Assembly (NCBI RefSeq): GCF_016587435.1
Contig: NZ_BNJJ01000003.1
Coordinates: 501,385 to 565,384 of the forward strand
DNA length: 64,000 bases
Source: Dictyobacter formicarum
GTDB taxonomy: Bacteria; Chloroflexota; Ktedonobacteria; Ktedonobacterales; Ktedonobacteraceae
Direction: 5' to 3'
The translations under genes were made by a program, and so were the position numbers. The notes beneath the pieces were generated by a model. That model was given only the letters and a program-made list of their open reading frames with translations. It did not search any database and was not told where the DNA came from. Shown in pieces: positions 54,962 to 62,573 of the stretch (position 1 is the first letter of the stretch; each line of letters opens with the position of its first letter).

Positions 54962-55915
54962 ATGCATACACGCCAATTCGGCAAAACAGACATGCAAATT
55001 ACCCCCATCGGCATTGGGGCCTGGGCTATGGGTGGTGGCAACTGGGAATTCGGCTGGGGTAGCCAGGACGACACACAGTCGATCGCCACCATTAAACGTG
55101 GCCTGGAACTGGGTATCAACTGGATTGATACTGCAGCCGTATATGGTCTTGGTCACTCGGAAGAAATCGTTGGCAAGGCGATTAAAGGTCGAGAGAAGCC
55201 CTATATCTTTACCAAATGCTCGCTAGTCTGGGATGACAGCCGCAGGGTAAGCAATAACCTCGATCCCAATTCGATCCAGCGCGAGTGCGAGGCCAGTTTG
55301 AAGCGCCTGGGAATCGATACGATCGACCTCTACCAGATGCACTGGCCCAATCCTGATCCCGATATCGAAGAGGGCTGGAGCGCGATGGCTAAATTGAAAA
55401 AAGAGGGCAAGGTACGCCACATTGGTGTCTCAAACTTTAATGTTGAGCAGATGAAGCGTGCCGAAAAGATTGCTCCGGTGGAAACGCTACAGCCACCCTA
55501 TTCACTGGTCAATCGCGAAGCCGAAAAAGAGATCTTGCCTTACTGTCAGGAATACGATATAGGCGTCATCGTTTACTCGCCAATGGCCTCTGGCTTGCTG
55601 AGTGGTCGCATGACCAAAGAGCGCATCGCCAACATGCCTGAGGATGACTGGCGCCAGCGCGATAGTGAATTTCAGGAACCACGCCTCTCGCGTAACCTGG
55701 CGCTGGCCAACCTGCTCAATGATATTGCTTTCCCTCACAACGTCCCGGCTGGTGTCGTAGCGGTCGCCTGGACGCTGCATAATCCAACAGTAAGTGGCGC
55801 CATCGTCGGTGTGCGCACCGTTGAGCAGATTGAGGAAATGATCATAGCCGCTGAGTTCCGTCTAACCGACGCTGAAATGGAGCAGATCAACAAGTTCTTA
55901 GAAGAAAACCCTTAG
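54962..55915 (+). CDS. aldo/keto reductase
   Basis: 317 residues. NWIDTAAVYGLGHSEEIVG holds D and Y of the catalytic tetrad, DLYQMHWPNPD has the His and KCSLVW near it the Lys; GVSNFNVEQM and the NADPH-binding end VGVRTVEQIEEMI complete the family. NAD(P)H-dependent reduction of an aldehyde or sugar. Start at 54962 after AAAGGATG. Confidence 0.88.
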   Translation: MHTRQFGKTDMQITPIGIGAWAMGGGNWEFGWGSQDDTQSIATIKRGLELGINWIDTAAVYGLGHSEEIVGKAIKGREKPYIFTKCSLVWDDSRRVSNNLDPNSIQRECEASLKRLGIDTIDLYQMHWPNPDPDIEEGWSAMAKLKKEGKVRHIGVSNFNVEQMKRAEKIAPVETLQPPYSLVNREAEKEILPYCQEYDIGVIVYSPMASGLLSGRMTKERIANMPEDDWRQRDSEFQEPRLSRNLALANLLNDIAFPHNVPAGVVAVAWTLHNPTVSGAIVGVRTVEQIEEMIIAAEFRLTDAEMEQINKFLEENP

Positions 55916-55950
55916 CTTTTGTTGCTCGTGATTTGTATTACGTTGCTAAC

Positions 55951-55991
55951 CAGAATAGCTGGCCTCTCATATTGGGAGGCCAGCTATTCTG
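55951..55991 (+). terminator. intrinsic terminator
   Basis: Perfect 16-bp arms CAGAATAGCTGGCCTC / GAGGCCAGCTATTCTG, 9-nt loop. No long T run follows, so its efficiency is uncertain. Confidence 0.6.
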
Positions 55992-56054
55992 TAATTAGCC
56001 AACCAATTGTCAGTTGCTCATAATTGTAGATTCCATTTGAAAAGGAGCACATCA

Positions 56055-56267
56055 ATGCAGATCAGCGCACGCAACCAACTCAAAGGCAAAATCACATCCA
56101 TCACCCTGGGCAGCGTGATGGCCGAAGTTGTCGTAACGTTGCCGGATGGACAGGAGATCGTTTCGGCTATTACGCGCCACTCGGCCGAATCCCTCAATCT
56201 GAAAAACGGCGATGAGGCGGTAGCCATTATCAAGTCAACCGAGGTCATGATTGGCAAAAACCCATAG
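56055..56267 (+). CDS. Mop/TOBE-type molybdenum-pterin-binding protein
   Basis: 70 residues, one Mop domain: ISARNQLKGKITSITLG then VMAEVVVTLPDG and the family end DEAVAIIKSTEVMIG. It binds molybdate or tungstate as an oligomer, for storage or sensing. AAAGGAG precedes the ATG at 56055. Its last 38 bases are repeated in the tandem array after it. Confidence 0.88.
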   Translation: MQISARNQLKGKITSITLGSVMAEVVVTLPDGQEIVSAITRHSAESLNLKNGDEAVAIIKSTEVMIGKNP

Positions 56268-56409
56268 GTTCGGGCCTTGCGCCCGATTTGTCAAGTCAAC
56301 CGAGGTCATGATTGGCAAAAACCCATAGGTTCGGGCCTCGCGCCCGATTTGTCAAATCAACCGAAATCATGATCGACAAATCGTAGGTTCGGGCCTCGCG
56401 CCCGATTTC
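56230..56409 (+). repeat. three tandem 61-bp units of hairpin element plus mop gene 3' end
   Basis: The unit consists of the last 38 bases of the mop gene with stop and a hairpin copy (stem TCGGGC/GCCCGA). Copies begin at 56230, 56291 and 56352; the third is diverged. The second hairpin stem CACGA/TCGTG near 56417-56437 follows. Confidence 0.85.
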
Positions 56410-56538
56410 CCCTTGCTTCACGAAAACATCCCTCGTGGTCACACACCTCGCCCCACGCAGTGCGGTGCCAAAAGCGGATTTTCCTTTTTTGGGCTGCGTA
56501 TGCGCGGGGCGAGGCAGGAAGCGTCGTAAAGGCCGTAT

Positions 56539-57240
56539 CTACACGATCGGGACCAGCCAGTGAGCGAACCAGCCACCTACGAGGCGTGCTACCTCATCAA
56601 AGCCGTGCTGGTTCTCAAACAGGGCCGCCTCACCAGGAACGATCTCGAGCTTCTTCTCGGACGTCAGGAGGTCCAGCAGCCGCCTGTTATGTTCGACCGC
56701 ATCTTTATCGCCCTCGGCCGCCAGCAACAGGGTAGGAGCCAGCACGCGTGGTGCATACTCATTACCGAGGTCGCCCGAGTCGCCAACCGCAACCACGGCC
56801 GCCGCAATATCGGGACGCGTAGTGGCCGCCGCGATGGCCGCCGCCCCTACCTCATTCATGCCAAAATAACCAATCGACAGATTATCCGTTGATGGATTCT
56901 CCAAAAACCATTCGGCCGCCCCGACTATACGCTGCTGCATGATATCAATATTCTGGCGGAAAAAAGCTGTACGCTCATCCAGGGCCAGTTCGTCGCTGGA
57001 AAACAGATCTAACTGCAGTGTGGCCAGACCATGTTGCTGGAAGGCTGAAGCCAGAGCAACTACATTCTGATGGGGATTCTTCTGGCTATCCTCAATGCCA
57101 TGGGCCAGGATAATTAAGCCGCGCGCATCCTGCGGAATATGTAAGATGCCGTTCAAGCCGATGGCTTCCGCCCCGATACGCACAAGCTGTCCCTGTGGAT
57201 TGGCGATACTACGATAATTCTCATCATTTTGCTCGATCAT
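56539..57240 (-). CDS. dienelactone-hydrolase-like alpha/beta hydrolase
   Basis: 233 residues. IILAHGIEDSQKNPHQN and LDLFSSDELALDE resemble the DLH-type hydrolase seen near phosphoribosyltransferases. At the nucleophile elbow the sequence reads GYFGMNEVGAAA where the family has GYFGASTGAAA, so the Ser is missing and activity is unsure. The late His is QHGFDEV. Start ATG at 57240 after a GAGGT-like site. Confidence 0.75.
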   Translation of the reverse strand: MIEQNDENYRSIANPQGQLVRIGAEAIGLNGILHIPQDARGLIILAHGIEDSQKNPHQNVVALASAFQQHGLATLQLDLFSSDELALDERTAFFRQNIDIMQQRIVGAAEWFLENPSTDNLSIGYFGMNEVGAAAIAAATTRPDIAAAVVAVGDSGDLGNEYAPRVLAPTLLLAAEGDKDAVEHNRRLLDLLTSEKKLEIVPGEAALFENQHGFDEVARLVGGWFAHWLVPIV

Positions 57241-57456
57241 TGCACAACCTCTTTCCTATGGCGATAATGAAAAAATATCTATGCTCTATTTGTGATACGC
57301 TAAGCAGCCACGAAACGAGCCATTCCTGCTGGCAGAAAAAGCGGTTTGGCCGAAAGCGTAACCAGAACCTCGAATAGACGTACATACAGTGAGAGTGGAT
57401 GTAAATACCATTCTCATACAGCTCTCATTTTTAAGCAGAAGGGGTAGGACAAAAAT

Positions 57457-59370
57457 TTGGCCCGCTGTCTCAATCCACATGTAAAACATGACAATCCCAC
57501 TGGCACCGTCTGCTGCCAATATTGCGATTTCCTGGTTCAAGGCGCACAGATTGGTATCTACGAAGTAATGGACTTTATTGGTGCAGGCAGCTATGGTTAT
57601 GTATACAAAGTGCGCGAGCCGAATCCGCTTAGCCGCATTCTGGCTCTCAAGGTGCTACGTATGGATCAGTTTAATGCGAAGGCGCAAGCCAGTTTCTTTC
57701 AGGAGGCGCGCCGCATTGCGACCATGCAGCACCCGAATATTTTGCCAATCTATAACTTTGGTCAAATTAGCGGCAGTCAACAACCATATTTTGTGATGGA
57801 ATACGCGCCCCACATGATTAATGACCTTTTCCGCCGATCCGATGGCAGTCGCCGCCAGACCTTCGCGGAAGAGCTGATCCCCTATATCCAGCAGACCGCC
57901 GATGCGCTGCGCTATGTGCATGAGAATGGCCTGGTGCATCAGGATGTGAAGCCGGGAAATCTTTTGATTGGACGCAATGGGCAGATCCTGCTGGCCGACT
58001 TTGGTACCGCCTATTATCTGGGTATGCAAACCCACGCTTCGCTGGGTGAGATTACCGGAACCGCTGCTTATATGCCGCCGGAACAGTGGCAGGGCGCACC
58101 CAGACGCCACTCCGACCAGTATGCTCTGGCGGTCTGCTGCTATGAATTCTTGAGCGGGCGACCACCGTTTGTCTATCGGCTGTTGGAGGATATCTGGAAC
58201 GCCCACATGAAAGAGCCGCCACCATCACCTCAGAAATGGAATCCACGCATTCCCGTCGAGGTTTCAGCCGTCCTGCTCCGCGCTCTATCCAAGGATTATC
58301 GCCAGCGCTATGCCAGCATTACCGAGTTCGCTGAACACTATACGCAGGCTGTCAACACGGCCAAACAGCGCTACGTGTGCCAGATCTGCGGACAACAGAA
58401 TCGCACTGGTGCGCGCCGCTGCACTTTCTGTGGTGCGGAATACGACAATCGCTATTGCCAGTACTGCGATGCGCAGGTCCGCTTTGGTCAGCGTTGCTGC
58501 TCCAACTGCGGCCGTCTCACCCTGCCGCCCACGAAATTGCAGAGCAGTCCATTGATCGGCATCACCGTACGCCAGGGCCGCTACACCATCAATCGGCTCC
58601 TGAAGCAGACCGAGGAGACAGGCATCATGACCGCGGTAGCCATCGATGCCCAGACCAGGCAGCGCGTTGTCCTTAAACGCTGGGAATGCACCGATGAGCC
58701 CTTATCACAGCGCGCCAGGGATGTCGCATACTATGATCAGGCTACCAATCCGCTGGCCCGACTCAATCATCCGCTGCTCCCACATATGCTCGATCGCTTT
58801 GCCGAGGGAAAACACTACTATGCGGTATTCAACTATATCGATAGCGAGAGCCTGGGCGAACGCCTCGCCAAACTTTTGCATCCTCTGCCAGAGCGCGAGG
58901 TTCTGGGCTATATCAATAGCCTGCTCAATATCCTGATGACCCTGGAAAAACAGCGCCCACCGCTGCGCAACTATGATATCTCGCCCGCCACGATCTTGAT
59001 CGAAGCCCAGCGCGGCCGCGTCTTCTTAACCGGCTTCCAGGTCCCTCCACCTCCACCACCTAAAGAACCGCAGCGCAATGGACGCGGCAGGCGCACCACA
59101 CGCAAACTGGCCGTTTCACCCTACCTGCCAATCCAGGACAAAATTTATGATCAGCGTACCTGTATCTATGCGCTCGCGGCCAGTATGCATCACGCCCTGA
59201 CCAATGTGGCCCCACCCCATTATCCAGCTTATCCGCCGGTCCGCTTATTGAATTCCACTATCTCGCCAGCTCTGGAGCGGATCTTGAGCCGGGCATTGAG
59301 CGAAGATATAGCGCTACGCTATCAGAGCTATGAGGAACTAAAACAAGAAGTGCAGCGCCTGTTACCATAG
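57457..59370 (+). CDS. serine/threonine kinase with zinc ribbons and a pseudokinase half
   Basis: 637 residues from a TTG with GGGTAGG upstream. An N-terminal CxxC pair (C19/C20-C23) precedes kinase 1: glycine loop GAGSYGYV (43-50), K65, HQDVKPGN (161-168; HRD is HQD), DFG at 181, AAYMPPEQW activation end. Then residues 308-352 have C-x2-C pairs (CQIC, CTFC, CQYC, CSNC), zinc ribbons. Residues 370-637 look like a second kinase fold, but its catalytic loop reads NYDISPATI and the DFG position FLTGFQ, so it is a pseudokinase. No membrane helix, so cytosolic. Confidence 0.85.
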   Translation: MARCLNPHVKHDNPTGTVCCQYCDFLVQGAQIGIYEVMDFIGAGSYGYVYKVREPNPLSRILALKVLRMDQFNAKAQASFFQEARRIATMQHPNILPIYNFGQISGSQQPYFVMEYAPHMINDLFRRSDGSRRQTFAEELIPYIQQTADALRYVHENGLVHQDVKPGNLLIGRNGQILLADFGTAYYLGMQTHASLGEITGTAAYMPPEQWQGAPRRHSDQYALAVCCYEFLSGRPPFVYRLLEDIWNAHMKEPPPSPQKWNPRIPVEVSAVLLRALSKDYRQRYASITEFAEHYTQAVNTAKQRYVCQICGQQNRTGARRCTFCGAEYDNRYCQYCDAQVRFGQRCCSNCGRLTLPPTKLQSSPLIGITVRQGRYTINRLLKQTEETGIMTAVAIDAQTRQRVVLKRWECTDEPLSQRARDVAYYDQATNPLARLNHPLLPHMLDRFAEGKHYYAVFNYIDSESLGERLAKLLHPLPEREVLGYINSLLNILMTLEKQRPPLRNYDISPATILIEAQRGRVFLTGFQVPPPPPPKEPQRNGRGRRTTRKLAVSPYLPIQDKIYDQRTCIYALAASMHHALTNVAPPHYPAYPPVRLLNSTISPALERILSRALSEDIALRYQSYEELKQEVQRLLP

Positions 59371-59390
59371 ACGCTGCACTTCTTGCTTTT
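59345..59390 (+). terminator. terminator overlapping the kinase stop
   Basis: Arms AAGAAGTGCAGCG / CGCTGCACTTCTT (13 bp) with T run; the left arm is coding. Confidence 0.8.
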
Positions 59391-59408
59391 TATTGGCAGG
59401 ATGACTTA

Positions 59409-59590
59409 TTAGCTCCGCTCTTCAAGGGGAATATAGGGTATGAATTTTGGACCATCGTATTCGGCACGCGGACGAATCAAACGGTTGTGGGCATATTGTT
59501 CCAGCACATGGGCGGTCCAGCCAGCCACACAGCTGCAGGCAAAAATCGGCGTATCCAGATCGATTGGAATGCCCATGGTGTAGTAAACAT
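59409..59590 (-). pseudogene. citrate synthase, 3' remnant
   Basis: About 60 codons on the minus strand read VYYTMGIPIDLDTPIFACSC then WTAHVLEQYAHNRLIRP and end FIPYIPLEERS plus stop, the last 60 residues of citrate synthase. No start or the remaining 300 residues are present. It was truncated, perhaps by rearrangement at the point 59590. Confidence 0.8.
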
Positions 59591-59723
59591 GTGTTGTTCA
59601 TAATTGGTATTCGTTGCTATTATACCGTGCCACACGTAAAGTGTCGCGTCAGCCAGCTAACAATCCAAAATTTCGCCTCCGGCGAGGATATATGTGGCAA
59701 ATGTCACGCATTGGTGCGGAAAC

Positions 59724-59750
59724 CAATCGACCGTAAAGGTCGAACCTACA
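59724..59750 (-). repeat. dispersed hairpin element
   Basis: Inverted copy with stem TCGACC/GGTCGA and loop GTAAA; stem changes are compensated. Confidence 0.7.
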
Positions 59751-59827
59751 GATTTAATGGGTAAAACAATAGCTCTGGCGCGTAAAATATGGTAAACTGA
59801 CGCAAATAGCAATAAGCGAGGGGCCCC

Positions 59828-60472
59828 ATGGATAAGCTTGCGCGAGACGAAGAGGAGAAACTCATCGCCCGTAGCCAGCAAGGAGACATCAAAGCGTTTA
59901 ATCAGCTCATTGAACAGTACCAGCACATCATGTACAGTACTGTCTTTCGCATGCTCGGAGATTACGATACGGCGTCGGACGTGACCCAGGACGCGTTTAT
60001 CTCTGCGTTCAGGGCGATCCGCACCTATCGTGGAGGAGCTTCGTTTCGTGCCTGGCTACTACGCATCGGTTCTAACCTGGCATGCGACCATTGGCGTCGC
60101 GTCCAACGTCATCCGACCGCCTCGCTCGAATCACTCACCGATGAAACAGAACCACATGCGTCGGGCTCTCTGGATACACTCTCAGTCAGTGGACCTGAGG
60201 ACAATCCAGAAGAATATATGTTAACGCAAGAGCTACAGGAGCTTATCCAGCGTGGCCTGGAGGAGCTTCCACTTGAGCAGCGCACTGCTGTCGTCCTGTG
60301 CGATATTCAAGGACTCTCTTATGAAGAGATCGCCCAGGCGATACAGGCCAATATGGGTACGGTTCGCTCACGCATCTCTCGCGGTCGCGCCCGTTTGCGC
60401 ACCTACTTACAACAACATAAGGAACTTTTACCACGTAATTATCGTCTCACCAATAGTAGTAGTGATGGATAA
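59828..60472 (+). CDS. ECF sigma factor (SigW/RpoE-like)
   Basis: 214 residues, ATG at 59828 after GAGGGG. Region 2: GDYDTASDVTQDAFISAFRAIRT; region 4: LPLEQRTAVVLCDIQGLSYEEIA and MGTVRSRISRGRARLRTYL. Followed by an anti-sigma factor 17 bases later. It is independent of the sigma factor at 49280. Confidence 0.9.
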   Translation: MDKLARDEEEKLIARSQQGDIKAFNQLIEQYQHIMYSTVFRMLGDYDTASDVTQDAFISAFRAIRTYRGGASFRAWLLRIGSNLACDHWRRVQRHPTASLESLTDETEPHASGSLDTLSVSGPEDNPEEYMLTQELQELIQRGLEELPLEQRTAVVLCDIQGLSYEEIAQAIQANMGTVRSRISRGRARLRTYLQQHKELLPRNYRLTNSSSDG

Positions 60473-60489
60473 TATAACGGAGTATACGC

Positions 60490-61242
60490 GTGTCTGAACT
60501 TGATCGGCATCTGACAACAGAAGAACTCTCTGCATTGCTCGACAACCAGCTCTCCATGGGAGAACCAGAAGAAAACATGTATCATGCGCACCTGCAGTCC
60601 TGTGAGCAATGTCAATTGGAGTTTGCCGAGTTGCGACAGACCGTAAAGCTGCTACGCTCGTTACCAGCACCAACGCTGCCGCGCTCGTTCGCCTTGCCCG
60701 CCGATATCTCGTGGGAGGTCCCCGAGGTAGATGAGGAGCCCGCTACCCCGCAAGAAGATGCGGTCGCGTCGTCCCCCATTTCGCTGCCCCAGCGGCGGTT
60801 GCAACAGGCCAGGCGCACCAGCACCGGTCGCGACTGGCGCCCCACGCTACGCCTGATCAGCAGCCTGGTGGCCGTCGTCGGCATCTGTTTTATGCTATCG
60901 ACGCTGCAATTGCCTCACTTTGGAGGAAGTGCTACCGGTACCTCATCAAATAGCGCTATGAGCAGACCATCTGCCACTAACCCACCTGGTGGGCATGCTA
61001 CGTCTTCAACGACAAATACAACACACCCACCAGCAAGCGGTACTGTACCCGGCGCGAAACCGTCCACCGCTCAATCGACGACCGCACAACCAAATACAAC
61101 GCAGTCTGATCCGCTCCAATTCTTGCACTTCTTCGGCATCGACAATAGCCCGGGTCGCCTGCGTCTGGGCCTCTTACTAGTAATCGTTGGTGCTCTGGGC
61201 TTCTATATCTTTAAACAAAAGTACCGGCACCGGTGGAGATAG
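60490..61242 (+). CDS. zinc-finger anti-sigma factor
   Basis: 250 residues from GTG. The ZAS motif HLQSCEQC (H-x3-C-x2-C, about residue 34-41) binds the sigma factor in the cytoplasm. One membrane helix at about 117-136 (LISSLVAVVGICFMLSTLQL), then a Ser/Thr/Pro-rich outer segment and a second hydrophobic helix at the end (LRLGLLLVIVGALGFYIF). It lacks a sensor domain. Confidence 0.88.
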   Translation: MSELDRHLTTEELSALLDNQLSMGEPEENMYHAHLQSCEQCQLEFAELRQTVKLLRSLPAPTLPRSFALPADISWEVPEVDEEPATPQEDAVASSPISLPQRRLQQARRTSTGRDWRPTLRLISSLVAVVGICFMLSTLQLPHFGGSATGTSSNSAMSRPSATNPPGGHATSSTTNTTHPPASGTVPGAKPSTAQSTTAQPNTTQSDPLQFLHFFGIDNSPGRLRLGLLLVIVGALGFYIFKQKYRHRWR

Positions 61243-61260
61243 CAGATAGAGCTGAAATCA

Positions 61261-61289
61261 GTGGCATCCGCAGTGGGTGCCACTTTTTT
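61261..61289 (+). terminator. terminator after the anti-sigma gene
   Basis: GTGGCA / TGCCAC arms with TTTTTT after. Confidence 0.7.
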
Positions 61290-61456
61290 GTGACGCTCCA
61301 TAGACATTTCGGCCATATTTACTACTGTCGAAGAACGCAGTTTATGCTATATTCTGAGTAAAGGAATACGGTAAAGGATGGCAACCAATCAGCAATCATA
61401 TCCAATGCGCAATGCCATCATTGTCAGAGCTCCACTTTCAGAAAATGAGATAGCTA

Positions 61457-62239
61457 GTGAACACAATTTTATTGTTAGTGCCGCCTTTAATTAATGTGCT
61501 GGTAACTGGAATATTTGCCTTCGTCATCCTACGACAATATATAGGACGCCGCCACAGTTATCAGCTATACTGGTCCATTTCCCTGCTAATGGCCTTTGTG
61601 GCAACACTGGCCTACATAGCCATGCTCATCGTGGGACCAACCTCAGAACCCGGCACTTATTTCTTCCGCCTCTATTACGCTCTAGGAGGCGCCATCATGC
61701 CTTCCTGGCTGGGGATGGGAAGTATTGCCCTGATCAGTAAACCGCGCGTCTCCCGGGCCTGTGTGGGCTTTCTATTGTTGCTCAGTTTGATAGCCGCAAC
61801 CTTTGTTCTGGATGCCACCATCGATATGTCCAGACTCAGCCATATTGCGGGCACCCCCGGCACAGGCACGCTACATCCAGGCCCCTGGCTGGTAATGACC
61901 ATTCTTCTCAATACGCTGGGAGTGGTCGCGGTCGCAGGAGTGGCGTTGCTCTCGGGCTGGAAAATGCTGCGAAAGCAGGCCAGTATGGGCGGCGCAAAGA
62001 CCAGCAATATTCTCTGGGCCAATATCTTTATTTTTACAGGCGCCATTTTGAATGGCGCCGCGGGCACCCTGGCCCGTTTTCTCGGGCTCGACTCAATCTT
62101 CTGGTTGATTATGGCCCTGGGCTGGATCGTGCTCTTCCTGGGCGTCTTGCTGGCCAGCCGGCGCTCACGCCATGTCGTAGGTGCTCCCCTTGCGGGAGCT
62201 TCCCCGCTTCACGCTCCAAAACATACCTACAAGAGATGA
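61457..62239 (+). CDS. polytopic membrane protein, function unknown
   Basis: 260 residues with about seven hydrophobic segments (for example LLVPPLINVLVTGIFAFVIL and SIFWLIMALGWIVLFLGVLL). GTG at 61457, weak Shine-Dalgarno. I see no catalytic motif and do not recognise the family. Confidence 0.7.
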   Translation: MNTILLLVPPLINVLVTGIFAFVILRQYIGRRHSYQLYWSISLLMAFVATLAYIAMLIVGPTSEPGTYFFRLYYALGGAIMPSWLGMGSIALISKPRVSRACVGFLLLLSLIAATFVLDATIDMSRLSHIAGTPGTGTLHPGPWLVMTILLNTLGVVAVAGVALLSGWKMLRKQASMGGAKTSNILWANIFIFTGAILNGAAGTLARFLGLDSIFWLIMALGWIVLFLGVLLASRRSRHVVGAPLAGASPLHAPKHTYKR

Positions 62240-62339
62240 TAAAGAGCAATTTCAACCTGGACACGTCCCTCTCAGTGTCTGAGTCCCGGCATGTTGGAAT
62301 CAGAGCACCCCTGGGAACGCAGGCGTCCCCAATCTTTTT

Positions 62340-62388
62340 TATGTCAGGTGCAAAACGTGCGCTTTGCATACGTTTTGCACCTGACATA
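62340..62388. repeat. 19-bp perfect inverted repeat
   Basis: Arms beginning TATGTCAGGTGC and ending GCACCTGACATA, 11-nt loop. No T run on either side, so not an obvious terminator. Confidence 0.6.
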
Positions 62389-62508
62389 AAACTTCTTTTG
62401 AGCTCCGCAGGAGCGTAGTGTCATAGGTGCTGACGAGCATGCCGGGGGCATGATCTCCTCCTCCTTGCCTCAGCTTGAAGGCGCGTCCCATCTGGCTTTC
62501 AGGCACAC

Positions 62509-62553
62509 AAAAAAGAGATGCCCCTTCGTGATAAAGGGGCATCTCTTTTTTGT
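62509..62553. terminator. bidirectional terminator before htrA-like gene
   Basis: Arms of about 18 bp around CGTGAT with A6 and T6 on the outside; serves the membrane protein and, on the other strand, the protease. Confidence 0.85.
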
Positions 62554-62573
62554 GAGAAGCTAGCTATCAACTA

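Noticed and set aside
62340..62388. The 19-bp palindrome as a terminator
   Set aside because: No T run on either strand; the stronger terminator at 62509 already separates the genes.
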